From: Acetatifactor sp.
Lineage (GTDB): Bacteria > Bacillota > Clostridia > Lachnospirales > Lachnospiraceae
Length of the DNA: 30,007 bases
Assembly: GCA_016293615.1 (NCBI GenBank)
Contig: JAEDDX010000029.1
Coordinates: 1 to 30,007 of the forward strand
Direction of reading: 5' to 3'
The notes under the pieces were generated by a model. It was not told the origin of the DNA, ran no database searches, and saw nothing but the letters and a program-made list of their open reading frames with translations. Of this stretch, positions 1 to 7,835 are shown piece after piece; position 1 is the stretch's first letter, and the number at the start of each line of letters is the position of its first letter. The position numbers and the translations under genes were made by a program.

Positions 1-187
1 AAAGTAGAAAACTGCGCCACAGCCTTGGCAGGCCATCGCGCAGCGATTTTGTTCACTTTCAGTTTGTCGGACAACAGAAAGGGAACAGCTTGTAAACCAG
101 CCGATCCCTTTCTGTTATTTCGACGAATGATTTTCCAAAAGCCTAAAACCAACACATTAAGTTAAAAGGGATGCTGCCGCCTTCCTG
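1..187. other. Edge region without a recognisable gene
   Basis: Frame 1 on the plus strand is open from the window edge to a TAA at 163-165 (54 codons). The translation resembles nothing I know, so it may be the 3' end of a gene outside the window or chance. The stretch contains the inverted repeat listed separately and ends just before a strong promoter. No other support for coding was seen. Confidence 0.3.
73..116. repeat. 12-bp perfect inverted repeat
   Basis: AACAGAAAGGGA at 73-84 pairs exactly with TCCCTTTCTGTT at 105-116 across a 20-nt loop. There is no convincing T-run on either side, so it is not a classical terminator. It could be the end of a transcription unit coming from the left or a mobile-element footprint. 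Confidence 0.5.
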
Positions 188-216
188 TTGACATTGTCGG
201 AAACTGATGTTATACT
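188..216 (+). promoter_or_regulatory. Sigma-A promoter upstream of the polyamine operon
   Basis: A perfect -35 box TTGACA (188-193) is followed by a 17-nt spacer and the -10 box TATACT (211-216). Transcription would start near 223. It is the best promoter before the decarboxylase gene at 765. No comparable promoter was seen between 613 and 765, so the operon is probably transcribed from here through the long leader. Confidence 0.75.
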
Positions 217-222
217 GAATCT

Positions 223-577
223 GTTTTGGAAGGATACATTTTTAGAGCCTTTCAGGCAATTATACGGACCACGATTTATCGTCAAGGCCATACGGACAGC
301 CGGGTCCACTGCCGAGTTGCAGATTTTCTGCGTTATTGATTGAGTTAAAAGCTCTAATTTTATAAGTTGGTTACTTCATAAACCATTATGCATTTTTGTG
401 CAGACTTGTGAAACGGTCAATAAGAGTAGTAAAAGTATTATTGCTATATAGACTCTAAAGAGGATGAATGAGACATATTTTTGTCAGACGCCGTCATGCC
501 GACAGCATGATTCCGGTGAATTCTATTTTGCGCGACCTGTTTCGGACTGTAGCCTGCACTTGTGTGCAGGCTTTTTT
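223..577 (+). ncRNA. Candidate structured leader RNA or small RNA
   Basis: This stretch lies between a near-consensus promoter and an intrinsic terminator and has no credible reading frame. Local pairings are visible. TTAGAGC (242-248) pairs with GCTCTAA (351-357) and closes a domain. Inside it GGACC (266-270) pairs with GGTCC (303-307), ACGA/TCGT form a hairpin at 271-282, and GCAGA/TCTGC form one at 319-331. Further on, TGGTT/AACCA (368-385) and CATGC/GCATG (495-509) can pair. It did not match conserved segments I know of RNase P RNA, tmRNA, SRP RNA, T-box or cyclic-di-GMP-I leaders. It may be a stand-alone RNA or an attenuated leader of the polyamine operon. Function is inferred only from layout. 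Confidence 0.4.
552..577 (+). terminator. Intrinsic terminator in the operon leader
   Basis: The 8-bp stem GCCTGCAC (552-559) / GTGCAGGC (564-571) has a TTGT loop and is followed by six T (572-577). It stands about 330 nt after the promoter and 188 nt before the first operon gene. It would therefore end a short transcript or act as an attenuator. Its T-run merges with the first arm of the repeat that follows. Confidence 0.8.
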
Positions 578-700
578 GTAGTATAGGAAACTTCGTTCCC
601 TATACTACAAAAACGCTCCGCGAGGATGCGCACTCGCGCGAGTTGAAATTTGTCGCATGTGCGACCGCGCTCGGCGCGAGAGTTTCGCAAGCGAAACTCT
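573..700 (+). repeat. Multi-hairpin dispersed repeat, copy 1
   Basis: A compact series of hairpins. A 15-bp perfect stem joins 573-587 and 599-613, GTCGCA/TGCGAC form a palindrome at 650-663, and a 10-bp perfect stem with a 2-nt loop spans 679-700. A related, more degenerate copy lies at 24862-24973. Both copies start on the T-run of an intrinsic terminator and end shortly before a ribosome binding site. The repeat contains an ATG at 657 in frame with the downstream decarboxylase. That ATG has no ribosome binding site and should not be taken as its start. Confidence 0.7.
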
Positions 701-764
701 TTGTTTCCATGAATTGCTTTTTATGCTTTCATTGCATTTTTACGAATTGAGAGGAGGAAAGGTC

Positions 765-2234
765 GTGAATTCCAGGCAGTATCACTTAGACCAGAGACGG
801 GCACCGATCTATGAAGCCCTGGAGCGCTTCAGACAGATGAGAGTCGTTCCCTTCGATGTACCGGGACACAAGCACGGAAAGGGGAATCCTGAACTGACGG
901 AATTTTTGGGAAAACAGTGTGTGGGAGTGGATGTCAACAGTATGAAACCGCTCGACAACCTCTGTCACCCCATTTCGGTCATAAGAGAGGCGGAGGAGCT
1001 GGCAGCCGATGCATTTGGCGCGGCACATGCATTTTTGATGGTGGGAGGTACCACCAGTTCCGTGCAGAGTATGGTGCTTTCGGTCTGTAAGCACGGCGAT
1101 GAGATCATTCTTCCCAGAAATGTACATCGAAGCGTCATCAATGCACTGGTGTTGTGCGGCGCGGTTCCTGTGTATGTGAATCCCGAGACGGACGAAAGGC
1201 TGGGCATATCCCTGGGAATGAAGCGCGAACAGGTTGCAAAAGCGATTCAGGAGCATCCCAAGGCGGTTGCTGTCCTGGTAAATAACCCGACCTATTACGG
1301 CATCTGTTCCGATCTGCGTGCGATCGTGAAGATGGCGCATGCGGCAGGGATGTACTGTCTGGCCGATGAGGCGCACGGCACCCACTTCTATTTCGGAAGC
1401 GGACTGCCTGTCTCCGCGATGGCAGCAGGCGCCGATATGGCGGCAGTCTCCATGCACAAGAGCGGCGGAAGTCTGACCCAGTCCAGCCTTTTGCTGGTTG
1501 GACCCAGAGTACATGCGGACTATGTGCGTCAGATCATCAACCTGACGCAGACCACGTCCGGAAGCTATCTTCTGATGTCCAGTCTGGATATCAGCCGCAG
1601 AAATCTCGCACTGCGGGGTCACGAAATGTTCCACGCAGTGTCCGATATTGCAGAGTATGCGAGAGATGAAGTCAATGCCATCGGCGGTTATTATGCGTTC
1701 GGCAAGGAGCTTCGAAACGGAGATTCCGTGTTTGATTTTGATACGACGAAGCTTTCCATTCATACACTGGATATCGGTCTTGCAGGCATCGAGGTATACG
1801 ACATTCTGCGTGATGAGTACGACATTCAGATTGAGTTTGGTGATATCGGCAACCTTCTGGCATATATTTCCATGGGTGACCGCCTGCAGGAAGTGGAGAG
1901 ACTGGTCAGTGCACTTGCGGAGATCAGAAGAAGGTTCCAGAAGGACGGCACCGGCTTAATGAGCAACGAATACATCGAACCGATCGTGGCCTGCAGTCCT
2001 CAGGAGGCGTTCTATTCCAACAAGATCAGTCTTCCCCTGGAACAGACTGAGGGCAGAATCTGTAGTGAGTTCGTCATGTGTTATCCCCCCGGAATCCCGA
2101 TTCTTGCTCCCGGAGAGAAGATTACAAGGTCTGTTTTGGATTATATTATCTATGCCAAGAAAAAAGGCTGCAGCATGACCGGTCCCGAGGATCCTGAGAT
2201 CCGCCATCTGAATGTCATTATGGAGGAAAAGTAG
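765..2234 (+). CDS. speA: Arginine/lysine/ornithine decarboxylase (PLP fold I)
   Basis: This 489-residue cytosolic PLP enzyme removes the carboxyl group of a basic amino acid, the first step of polyamine synthesis. The N-terminus carries VPGHKHGKG, typical of the Orn/Lys/Arg decarboxylase major domain. DEAHGTH (D201-H207) holds the aspartate that contacts the PLP pyridine nitrogen. SMHKSGG places the Schiff-base lysine at K232. The agmatinase two genes downstream favours arginine as substrate (agmatine product), but sequence alone cannot exclude lysine or ornithine. I chose GTG 765 because AGGAGG lies at 752-757. Earlier in-frame starts lie within or next to the hairpin repeat. The stop codon directly abuts the speE start, so this is the first gene of the polyamine operon. 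Confidence 0.9.
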   Translation: MNSRQYHLDQRRAPIYEALERFRQMRVVPFDVPGHKHGKGNPELTEFLGKQCVGVDVNSMKPLDNLCHPISVIREAEELAADAFGAAHAFLMVGGTTSSVQSMVLSVCKHGDEIILPRNVHRSVINALVLCGAVPVYVNPETDERLGISLGMKREQVAKAIQEHPKAVAVLVNNPTYYGICSDLRAIVKMAHAAGMYCLADEAHGTHFYFGSGLPVSAMAAGADMAAVSMHKSGGSLTQSSLLLVGPRVHADYVRQIINLTQTTSGSYLLMSSLDISRRNLALRGHEMFHAVSDIAEYARDEVNAIGGYYAFGKELRNGDSVFDFDTTKLSIHTLDIGLAGIEVYDILRDEYDIQIEFGDIGNLLAYISMGDRLQEVERLVSALAEIRRRFQKDGTGLMSNEYIEPIVACSPQEAFYSNKISLPLEQTEGRICSEFVMCYPPGIPILAPGEKITRSVLDYIIYAKKKGCSMTGPEDPEIRHLNVIMEEK

Positions 2235-3095
2235 ATGGAATTTTGGTTTAGTGAGTTTCACACCCCTGATGTCAAGCATAGCATCAGATTTAACGAGCAT
2301 CTGTATTCCAAACAGAGTGCTTTCCAGAGAATCGATATCTTTGACACGCCGGAATTCGGCAGAGTGCTTACCCTCGACGGAAATGTCATGCTGACCGAGC
2401 GCGACGAGTTTATTTACGACGAGATGATTACCCATGTGCCCATGGCAGTGCACCCCGGAATCAAGAATGTTCTGGTGATCGGAGCCGGGGACGGCGGTGT
2501 GGTCAGAGAGCTGACCCGATACGACAGAGTGGAGCGAATCGACCTGATCGAGATGGACCCCATGGTTATCGAGGCCTGCCGCGCGTATCTTCCCGGCAAT
2601 GCCTGCCGTATGGATGACAGAAGAGTACACATCACCTTCGGCAACGCTTTGAAGGAGATCCGTCACTGCGAGAATGAATATGATCTGATTATCGTGGATT
2701 CCACCGACCCCTTCGGCCCTTCCGAGGGATTCTTTACCAAGGAATTCTACGGAATCTGCTATAACGCCCTCAAGGAGGACGGCATCATGGTCAATCAGCA
2801 GGGAAGTCCTTTTTATGCCGAGGATGCGAAGGCAATGCAGAGAAGCCACAAGCGTATTGCCAGCACCTTCCCGATCAGCCGTGTCTATCAGGCACACATT
2901 CCTACCTATGCGGCAGGCTACTGGACCTTCGGCTTTGCCAGCAAGAAGTATCATCCCATCGATGACCTTGACACAGAGAGCTGGCTGAAGCTGAATCTGA
3001 AGACCCGTTATTATACCCCTCACCTTCACAGAGGTGCCTTCTATCTTCCTGCTTTTGTGGAAGAAATGCTTTTGGAAGTGGAGAATGAAATCTGA
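2235..3095 (+). CDS. speE: Spermidine synthase (polyamine aminopropyltransferase)
   Basis: This 286-residue protein has the usual length of the SpeE family, which transfers an aminopropyl group from decarboxylated S-adenosylmethionine to a diamine. Visible signs are the nucleotide-binding GAGDGG (83-88), the acidic LIEMDP (104-109) and VDSTDPFGP (154-162), which supplies the catalytic and amine-binding aspartates. TYAAGYWTFGF near the C-terminus also fits. ATG 2235 follows the speA stop without a gap and uses the GGAGG inside the end of speA, so translation is probably coupled. No S-adenosylmethionine decarboxylase gene is in the window. The aminopropyl donor must therefore come from elsewhere, or the enzyme uses another substrate. 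Confidence 0.9.
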   Translation: MEFWFSEFHTPDVKHSIRFNEHLYSKQSAFQRIDIFDTPEFGRVLTLDGNVMLTERDEFIYDEMITHVPMAVHPGIKNVLVIGAGDGGVVRELTRYDRVERIDLIEMDPMVIEACRAYLPGNACRMDDRRVHITFGNALKEIRHCENEYDLIIVDSTDPFGPSEGFFTKEFYGICYNALKEDGIMVNQQGSPFYAEDAKAMQRSHKRIASTFPISRVYQAHIPTYAAGYWTFGFASKKYHPIDDLDTESWLKLNLKTRYYTPHLHRGAFYLPAFVEEMLLEVENEI

Positions 3096-3952
3096 TGAGA
3101 CAGAATGTAGAAACCTTTCTTGCCTGTGAAGCATCCTATGAGGAGGCAGGCATTGTACTGTTCGGAGCCCCTTTTGACTCCACGACAAGCTTCCGTCCCG
3201 GAGCCCGTTTCGGTTCCGCGGCAATCCGCCATGAGAGCTATGGCGTCGAGACCTACAGCCCTTATCAGGACAAAGATCTGGAGGAAATAAAAGTATTTGA
3301 CAGCGGCGATCTGGAGCTTTGCTTCGGCTCGGCGGAGCGGGCGCTTGCGGATATCGAGGAGAGAGCGGACAGGATTCTTGCAGACGGTAAGCTTCCCTTG
3401 CTTGTCGGCGGAGAACATCTGGTCACCCTGGGAAGCGTCAGGGCTGCGGCGCGGAAGTATCCTGAGCTGCACATTGTTCACTTTGATGCCCATGCAGACC
3501 TTCGGGATGAGTATCTGGGCGTTTCGTTGAGCCATGCCTGCGTCATCAGAAGATGCCACGATCTGCTGGGTGACGGACGCCTTCATCAGTTCTGCATCCG
3601 CTCCGGACTGCGTGAAGAATTTGAGTTTGCGAAAAAACACACAGACTTTCATCCCTTTTCCTTTGACGGCCTGCAGGAGACGGTTGAGGAACTGAGAAGA
3701 ACCAATGTCCCGGTATATCTTACCATTGATCTGGACTGTCTGGACCCTTCCTGCTTCCCGGGAACGGGAACTCCGGAGGCGGGCGGCGTGAACTTCCCCC
3801 AGCTTCTGGAAGCCATTCTGGCAGTCTGCCAATGCAATGTGGTTGCGGCCGATGTGAATGAACTTGCGCCGACACTGGATACAAGCGGCATATCCACCGC
3901 AATGGCATGCAAAGTAATGAGAGAGTTAATGCTTGCGCTTGCAAAGCAGTGA
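3095..3952 (+). CDS. speB: Agmatinase (ureohydrolase)
   Basis: A 285-residue member of the arginase/agmatinase family, which hydrolyses agmatine to putrescine and urea with a binuclear manganese centre. The metal ligands are visible: GGEHLVTLG (H108), HFDAHADLRDEY (D131, H133, D135) and TIDLDCLDP (D212, D214). Length is normal. The start overlaps the speE stop by one base (TGATG), so the two are translationally coupled. With an arginine decarboxylase upstream this supplies putrescine. Arginase or another ureohydrolase specificity is possible, but operon context favours agmatine. Confidence 0.88.
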   Translation: MRQNVETFLACEASYEEAGIVLFGAPFDSTTSFRPGARFGSAAIRHESYGVETYSPYQDKDLEEIKVFDSGDLELCFGSAERALADIEERADRILADGKLPLLVGGEHLVTLGSVRAAARKYPELHIVHFDAHADLRDEYLGVSLSHACVIRRCHDLLGDGRLHQFCIRSGLREEFEFAKKHTDFHPFSFDGLQETVEELRRTNVPVYLTIDLDCLDPSCFPGTGTPEAGGVNFPQLLEAILAVCQCNVVAADVNELAPTLDTSGISTAMACKVMRELMLALAKQ

Positions 3953-3980
3953 TTATGTAGAAAGAACAGAGGTAGAAAAA

Positions 3981-5240
3981 ATGAGTAGAGTATTAGTGAT
4001 CGGATGTGGTGGTGTTGCAACGGTTGCAATCAGCAAGTGCTGTCAGCTGTCTGACGTGTTCACCGAGCTTTGTATTACTTCCAGAACCAAGGAAAAATGT
4101 GACGCGCTGGCGCAGAAGCTTGCACCTAAGACCAATACCAGGATTACGACCGCACAGGTCGATGCGGATGATGTCGATCAGCTGATCGCACTGATTCGCG
4201 ATTACAAGCCTGACCTTGTCATGAATATTGCCCTTCCTTATCAGGATCTGACCATTATGGATGCCTGCCTTGCCTGCCATGTCAACTATATGGATACCGC
4301 GAACTACGAGCCCGAGGATACCGAGGATCCCGAGTGGCGCGCTGTCTATGAGAAGAGATGTGAGGAGAAGGGCTTTTCCGCATACTTTGACTACAGCTGG
4401 CAGTGGGCTTACAGGAAGAAATTCGAGGAGGCCGGTCTGATTGCCCTTCTCGGCTGCGGCTTTGACCCCGGCGTCACCCAGGCGTACTGCGCCTATGCGA
4501 AAAAGCATCACTTTGATACGATCGACACCATCGATATTCTGGACTGCAACGGCGGTGACCACGGTTATGCGTTCGCAACCAACTTTAACCCTGAGATCAA
4601 CCTTCGTGAGGTGTCCGCACCCGGCTCCTACTGGGAGGACGGTCATTGGGTGGAGATTCCTGCCATGAGCATCAAGAGAGAGTATGATTTTGACCAGGTT
4701 GGTCACAAGGATATGTATCTGCTGCATCATGAAGAGATCGAGTCCATCGCGGAGAATTTCCCTGAGGTGAAGAGAATCCGTTTCTTCATGACCTTCGGTC
4801 AGAGCTATCTGGACCATATGCGCTGCCTGGAGGATGTGGGCATGCTTTCCACAACTCCTGTCATGTACGAAGGCAGAGAGATTGTGCCCATCCAGTTTTT
4901 GAAAGCCCTGCTTCCCGATCCCGCGAGTCTCGGACCCAGAACGAAGGGCAAGACCAATATCGGCTGCATCTTCACCGGCAAGAAGGACGGCAAGGAGAAG
5001 ACCTACTACATCTACAATGTATGTGACCACCAGGAGTGCTACCGCGAGGTGGGATCGCAGGCGATCAGCTATACCACCGGTGTTCCCGCGATGTGCGGCG
5101 CCCTGATGCTTTTGACCGGAAAGTGGACCACTGTCGGTGTCCACACCGTGGAAGAGTTTGACCCCGATCCTTTCATCGAAGCACTGGACAAATACGGTCT
5201 GCCTAAGAATGAGACCGATACGCCCGTTCTCGTTGGTTAA
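3981..5240 (+). CDS. Carboxy(nor)spermidine dehydrogenase, saccharopine dehydrogenase family
   Basis: A 419-residue NAD(P)-dependent enzyme. The N-terminal Rossmann start VLVIGCGGVATVAI (residues 4-17) and the overall length fit the LYS1-like carboxynorspermidine/carboxyspermidine dehydrogenase group. That enzyme condenses a diamine with aspartate semialdehyde and reduces the product. With putrescine it gives carboxyspermidine, which the next gene product decarboxylates. I chose ATG 3981, preceded by AGAGGT, rather than an in-frame ATG 48 nt upstream that overlaps the agmatinase gene. Saccharopine dehydrogenase proper is the alternative, but the directly adjacent nspC-type gene makes the polyamine role far more likely. 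Confidence 0.85.
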   Translation: MSRVLVIGCGGVATVAISKCCQLSDVFTELCITSRTKEKCDALAQKLAPKTNTRITTAQVDADDVDQLIALIRDYKPDLVMNIALPYQDLTIMDACLACHVNYMDTANYEPEDTEDPEWRAVYEKRCEEKGFSAYFDYSWQWAYRKKFEEAGLIALLGCGFDPGVTQAYCAYAKKHHFDTIDTIDILDCNGGDHGYAFATNFNPEINLREVSAPGSYWEDGHWVEIPAMSIKREYDFDQVGHKDMYLLHHEEIESIAENFPEVKRIRFFMTFGQSYLDHMRCLEDVGMLSTTPVMYEGREIVPIQFLKALLPDPASLGPRTKGKTNIGCIFTGKKDGKEKTYYIYNVCDHQECYREVGSQAISYTTGVPAMCGALMLLTGKWTTVGVHTVEEFDPDPFIEALDKYGLPKNETDTPVLVG

Positions 5241-5245
5241 TCGCC

Positions 5246-6454
5246 ATGACAGAGAACAGACCACATTTTAGCAATATCATCCATAAGGATTTGGAAGAAC
5301 TGTTTGCCGCAGTTCAGACGCCGGCCTATGTACTCGACGAGGCGGCGCTTGTCAGAAACGGGGAACTCCTGAAGCAGGTTGCCGATGAGACGGGAGCGAA
5401 GATTCTGCTTGCGCAGAAGGCCTTTTCCAACTATGACCTGTATCCTGTCCTTGCACCTTACATGGCAGGAACCGAGGCGAGCGGTTTATTCGAAGCCAGA
5501 CTCGGCAAAGAGGAGATGCCTGACAGGGAAGTGCATGTCTTCTGTGGTGCCTACAAAGAGACGGACTTCCCGGAGCTGTTTGATTATGCGGATCACATTG
5601 TGTTCAATTCCCCCGCACAGCTGAAAAAATACGGTGCAATGTGCAGGGAAGCGGGCAAGAGCGTTGGCCTTCGCATCAACCCCGAGTGTTCCACGCAGGA
5701 AGGACACGCCATCTATGATCCCTGTGCACCGGGAGGGAGACTGGGGACAACCAGGGCCGCCTTTGATGCGCAGATGGATGAAGAGATGATCGCAATGCTG
5801 GACGGACTGCATTTCCATACTTTGTGTGAGCAGGACGCAGATGCCCTGGAGATTACCCTGCAGGCCGTCGGCGAGAAGTTCGGCGATATTTTGTCCGGAT
5901 GCAAATGGGTGAACTTCGGAGGCGGACATCATGTGACCAGACCGGGCTATGATCTGGAGCGCTTGAAGAAATGCATCCGCTTTGCGCAGGAGACCTGGAA
6001 GCTGCAGGTGTATCTGGAGCCGGGGGAGGCCTGGGCGCTGAATGCGGGATATCTGCTGACGCGCGTGCTGGATACCCCTGTCAACGGTGAGACAAAGCTT
6101 GCCATTATCGATGCCAGCGCAGCCTGTCATATGCCCGATGTCATCGAGATGCCTTATCAGCCGCCGCTGCTTGGCGCCGCCTTGCAGGAAGAGGGGGCGG
6201 AAGGCGTACCCTACAGACTGGGCGGACCGACCTGCCTGTCCGGTGATGTGGTGGGAGACTATTGTTTTGAACGCAGCCTGCAGGAGGGAGACCTTCTTGT
6301 GTTCGGTGATATGGCAATCTACACCACCTGCAAAAACAATACCTTCAACGGAATGCCGCTTCCCGATATTTATGTGTTAAGGCCGGATGACACCATCGAA
6401 CAACTGACCCACTTTACCTACAATGATTTCAAGGGGAGATTGGGACGACGATAA
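5246..6454 (+). CDS. nspC: Carboxynorspermidine/carboxyspermidine decarboxylase
   Basis: A 402-residue PLP enzyme of the alanine-racemase fold (fold III). TPAYVLDE (25-32) opens the barrel and LLAQKAFSN places the PLP lysine at K58. LHFHTLCEQ, FGGGHHVTRPGYD and LEPGEAW follow, and GPTCLSGDVVGDY near the C-terminus contains the Cys-x-x-x-Asp type active-site segment of the family. It removes the carboxyl group from carboxyspermidine to give spermidine. The gene starts 5 nt after the dehydrogenase stop with only a weak ribosome binding site, which suggests coupled translation. It is the last gene of the polyamine operon and is followed by a terminator. Confidence 0.88.
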   Translation: MTENRPHFSNIIHKDLEELFAAVQTPAYVLDEAALVRNGELLKQVADETGAKILLAQKAFSNYDLYPVLAPYMAGTEASGLFEARLGKEEMPDREVHVFCGAYKETDFPELFDYADHIVFNSPAQLKKYGAMCREAGKSVGLRINPECSTQEGHAIYDPCAPGGRLGTTRAAFDAQMDEEMIAMLDGLHFHTLCEQDADALEITLQAVGEKFGDILSGCKWVNFGGGHHVTRPGYDLERLKKCIRFAQETWKLQVYLEPGEAWALNAGYLLTRVLDTPVNGETKLAIIDASAACHMPDVIEMPYQPPLLGAALQEEGAEGVPYRLGGPTCLSGDVVGDYCFERSLQEGDLLVFGDMAIYTTCKNNTFNGMPLPDIYVLRPDDTIEQLTHFTYNDFKGRLGRR

Positions 6455-6459
6455 CCTAC

Positions 6460-6496
6460 AACGCTGTGAGACTGTTTTGGTTTCGCAGCGTTTTTT
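6460..6496 (+). terminator. Terminator of the polyamine operon
   Basis: AACGCTG (6460-6466) pairs with CAGCGTT (6486-6492), extended inward by GAGAC/GTTTC with one wobble pair. A run of T to 6496 follows. It begins 6 nt after the nspC stop codon. Confidence 0.85.
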
Positions 6497-6541
6497 ATGA
6501 CTTGTGTCCCGGAAGCGCATTCCTTCGCCGTAACCTGCAAA

Positions 6542-6555
6542 TGTAATCGTTTACA
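6542..6555 (+). promoter_or_regulatory. Perfect catabolite-responsive element (cre) half-dyads
   Basis: TGTAATCGTTTACA matches every defined position of the CcpA cre consensus TGWAANCGNTNWCA and is part of a 16-bp perfect dyad (6541-6556). It ends 23 nt before the -35 box of the promoter for the diguanylate cyclase gene. That suggests regulation by CcpA or another LacI-family protein. From this upstream position activation is as plausible as repression. Confidence 0.6.
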
Positions 6556-6578
6556 TATGTTTTTTTCTGCGTTAGGTG

Positions 6579-6606
6579 TTGCACTTGCAGAAAAAAAGGG
6601 TATGAT
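6579..6606 (+). promoter_or_regulatory. Promoter of the GGDEF-MATE unit
   Basis: TTGCAC (6579-6584), a 16-nt spacer and TATGAT (6601-6606). The -35 region is flanked by an inverted repeat, TTTTTTCTGC (6561-6570) and GCAGAAAAAA (from 6587), which could be an additional operator or a weak hairpin. The gene starts at 6650. Confidence 0.65.
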
Positions 6607-6649
6607 ATATGATAGATTACTATTTTATGAATACGAATGAGGGAACACG

Positions 6650-7804
6650 ATGAATTACAAAATGTGGTATTATGGGCAGACCAATATGATTTGTATCGTC
6701 ATGCTGGTGCTGCTTCTGATCGTTCAGTACAGACAAAGCAGAGTCAATACCATGGAGACTCATTTTCTGAAGAAGCTGGTCGGATTGACAGTCGTATACT
6801 GTTTGCTGGATATTCTGGGATGGATCTGCAACGGTGCGACCTTCTGGCAGGCAGCCAATATAGAAAGCTTTTTGGATACGGTGTACTTTGCCCTGCCGAC
6901 CCTGATATGTTTTGTGTGGATGGACTATATCTGTTATCGAATGGACAAGCCTAACTTTATGCACACAAAGAGAGGATTGGTCCGCGTCATTCCGCTTGCG
7001 CTCACCTGTCTGGTCACCCTGACGACGCCTGTGACAAAGTACGCTTTTTTCATTGATGAAGCAGGCGTATATCACAGACGAATCGGCGCTTATCTGACAC
7101 CAGTCGTCTGTATGATCTATCTGGGATTGTGCACTTTGTGGCTGTCGCAGCATGTAAAAGTGGAAGAGCACAAAATCAAGAAGGACGAGCTTCTGCCCCT
7201 GATGTACTTCCCGATTCCTTTTTTTATCTGTTCGGTGATGCAGATCTGTTATTACGGAGCCGCACTGAGTCAGATAGGTCTCACGATTTCGATTATACTG
7301 GTCTATTTTAATATTCAATTCAATCAGATTTCTATCGATGAACTGACCGGTTTGAATAACAGACGAGAGTTAAAGCAGTACCTGCACACAGTGTTTCACG
7401 CCTCAGGAACCGAGAGCATTTTCCTGTGCATGATCGACATTGATTTTTTCAAGACCATCAACGATACTTATGGGCATCTTGAGGGAGATGAGGCATTGAA
7501 GACAGTGGCTGTCTTGCTGAAGAAAACCTGCAGCAGGCAAAAACAGCGCATTTTTCTGGCAAGATACGGCGGTGATGAATTTATCATCTCCGGCGTGAAT
7601 TATACCGAACAGGAGCTGCAGGATTTTACGGACCAGGTCAGAAAGGTAGCCGACGAGTATAACCAAAGCTCCGGCAAGCCCTATCAGATCACACTCAGCA
7701 TCGGGTATGCTATCGGTACCCCGGCGGAGATCAGTTCCGTACAGAACCTTCTGAAAAAGGCCGATGACAGAATGTATGATGTGAAAAAAAGAAGAAAGAA
7801 ATAA
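6650..7804 (+). CDS. Membrane diguanylate cyclase (GGDEF domain)
   Basis: A 384-residue protein with about six or seven hydrophobic segments in residues 12-225, then a cytosolic GGDEF domain (about 230-384). The domain has DELTGLNNRRE at its start, IDIDFFKTIND carrying the metal-binding aspartate, and an intact YGGDEF (306-311). It is therefore predicted to make cyclic-di-GMP. The RxxD inhibitory site normally five residues before GGDEF is absent, so product feedback may be lacking. The N-terminal membrane part probably senses a signal, but I do not recognise the ligand. ATG 6650 follows GAGGGA. A MATE transporter gene starts 31 nt downstream, probably in the same transcript. The upstream cre site suggests carbon-source control. 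Confidence 0.88.
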   Translation: MNYKMWYYGQTNMICIVMLVLLLIVQYRQSRVNTMETHFLKKLVGLTVVYCLLDILGWICNGATFWQAANIESFLDTVYFALPTLICFVWMDYICYRMDKPNFMHTKRGLVRVIPLALTCLVTLTTPVTKYAFFIDEAGVYHRRIGAYLTPVVCMIYLGLCTLWLSQHVKVEEHKIKKDELLPLMYFPIPFFICSVMQICYYGAALSQIGLTISIILVYFNIQFNQISIDELTGLNNRRELKQYLHTVFHASGTESIFLCMIDIDFFKTINDTYGHLEGDEALKTVAVLLKKTCSRQKQRIFLARYGGDEFIISGVNYTEQELQDFTDQVRKVADEYNQSSGKPYQITLSIGYAIGTPAEISSVQNLLKKADDRMYDVKKRRKK

Positions 7805-7835
7805 GAAAGAAATAAAACATTCTTGGAAGTGAAAC

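Noticed and set aside
223..577. RNase P RNA, tmRNA or a known riboswitch
   Set aside because: The conserved segments of these RNAs that I know (for example the RNase P GAGGAAAGUC core, the tmRNA tag and CCA end, the T-box sequence) are absent.
657..764. Upstream ATG for the decarboxylase
   Set aside because: It lies within the hairpin repeat without ribosome binding site; GTG 765 has AGGAGG at good distance and gives the usual family length.
786..1763. Long open frame on the minus strand
   Set aside because: It is antisense to the decarboxylase gene, has no ribosome binding site and its translation is histidine/cysteine-rich without family likeness; it is a shadow of biased codon use.
1956..3224. 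422-codon open frame on the minus strand
   Set aside because: Shadow of speA, speE and speB; the plus-strand proteins have complete active-site motifs and coupled starts.
3993..5264. 423-codon open frame on the minus strand
   Set aside because: Mirror of the carboxyspermidine dehydrogenase gene; no start signal and no recognisable domain.
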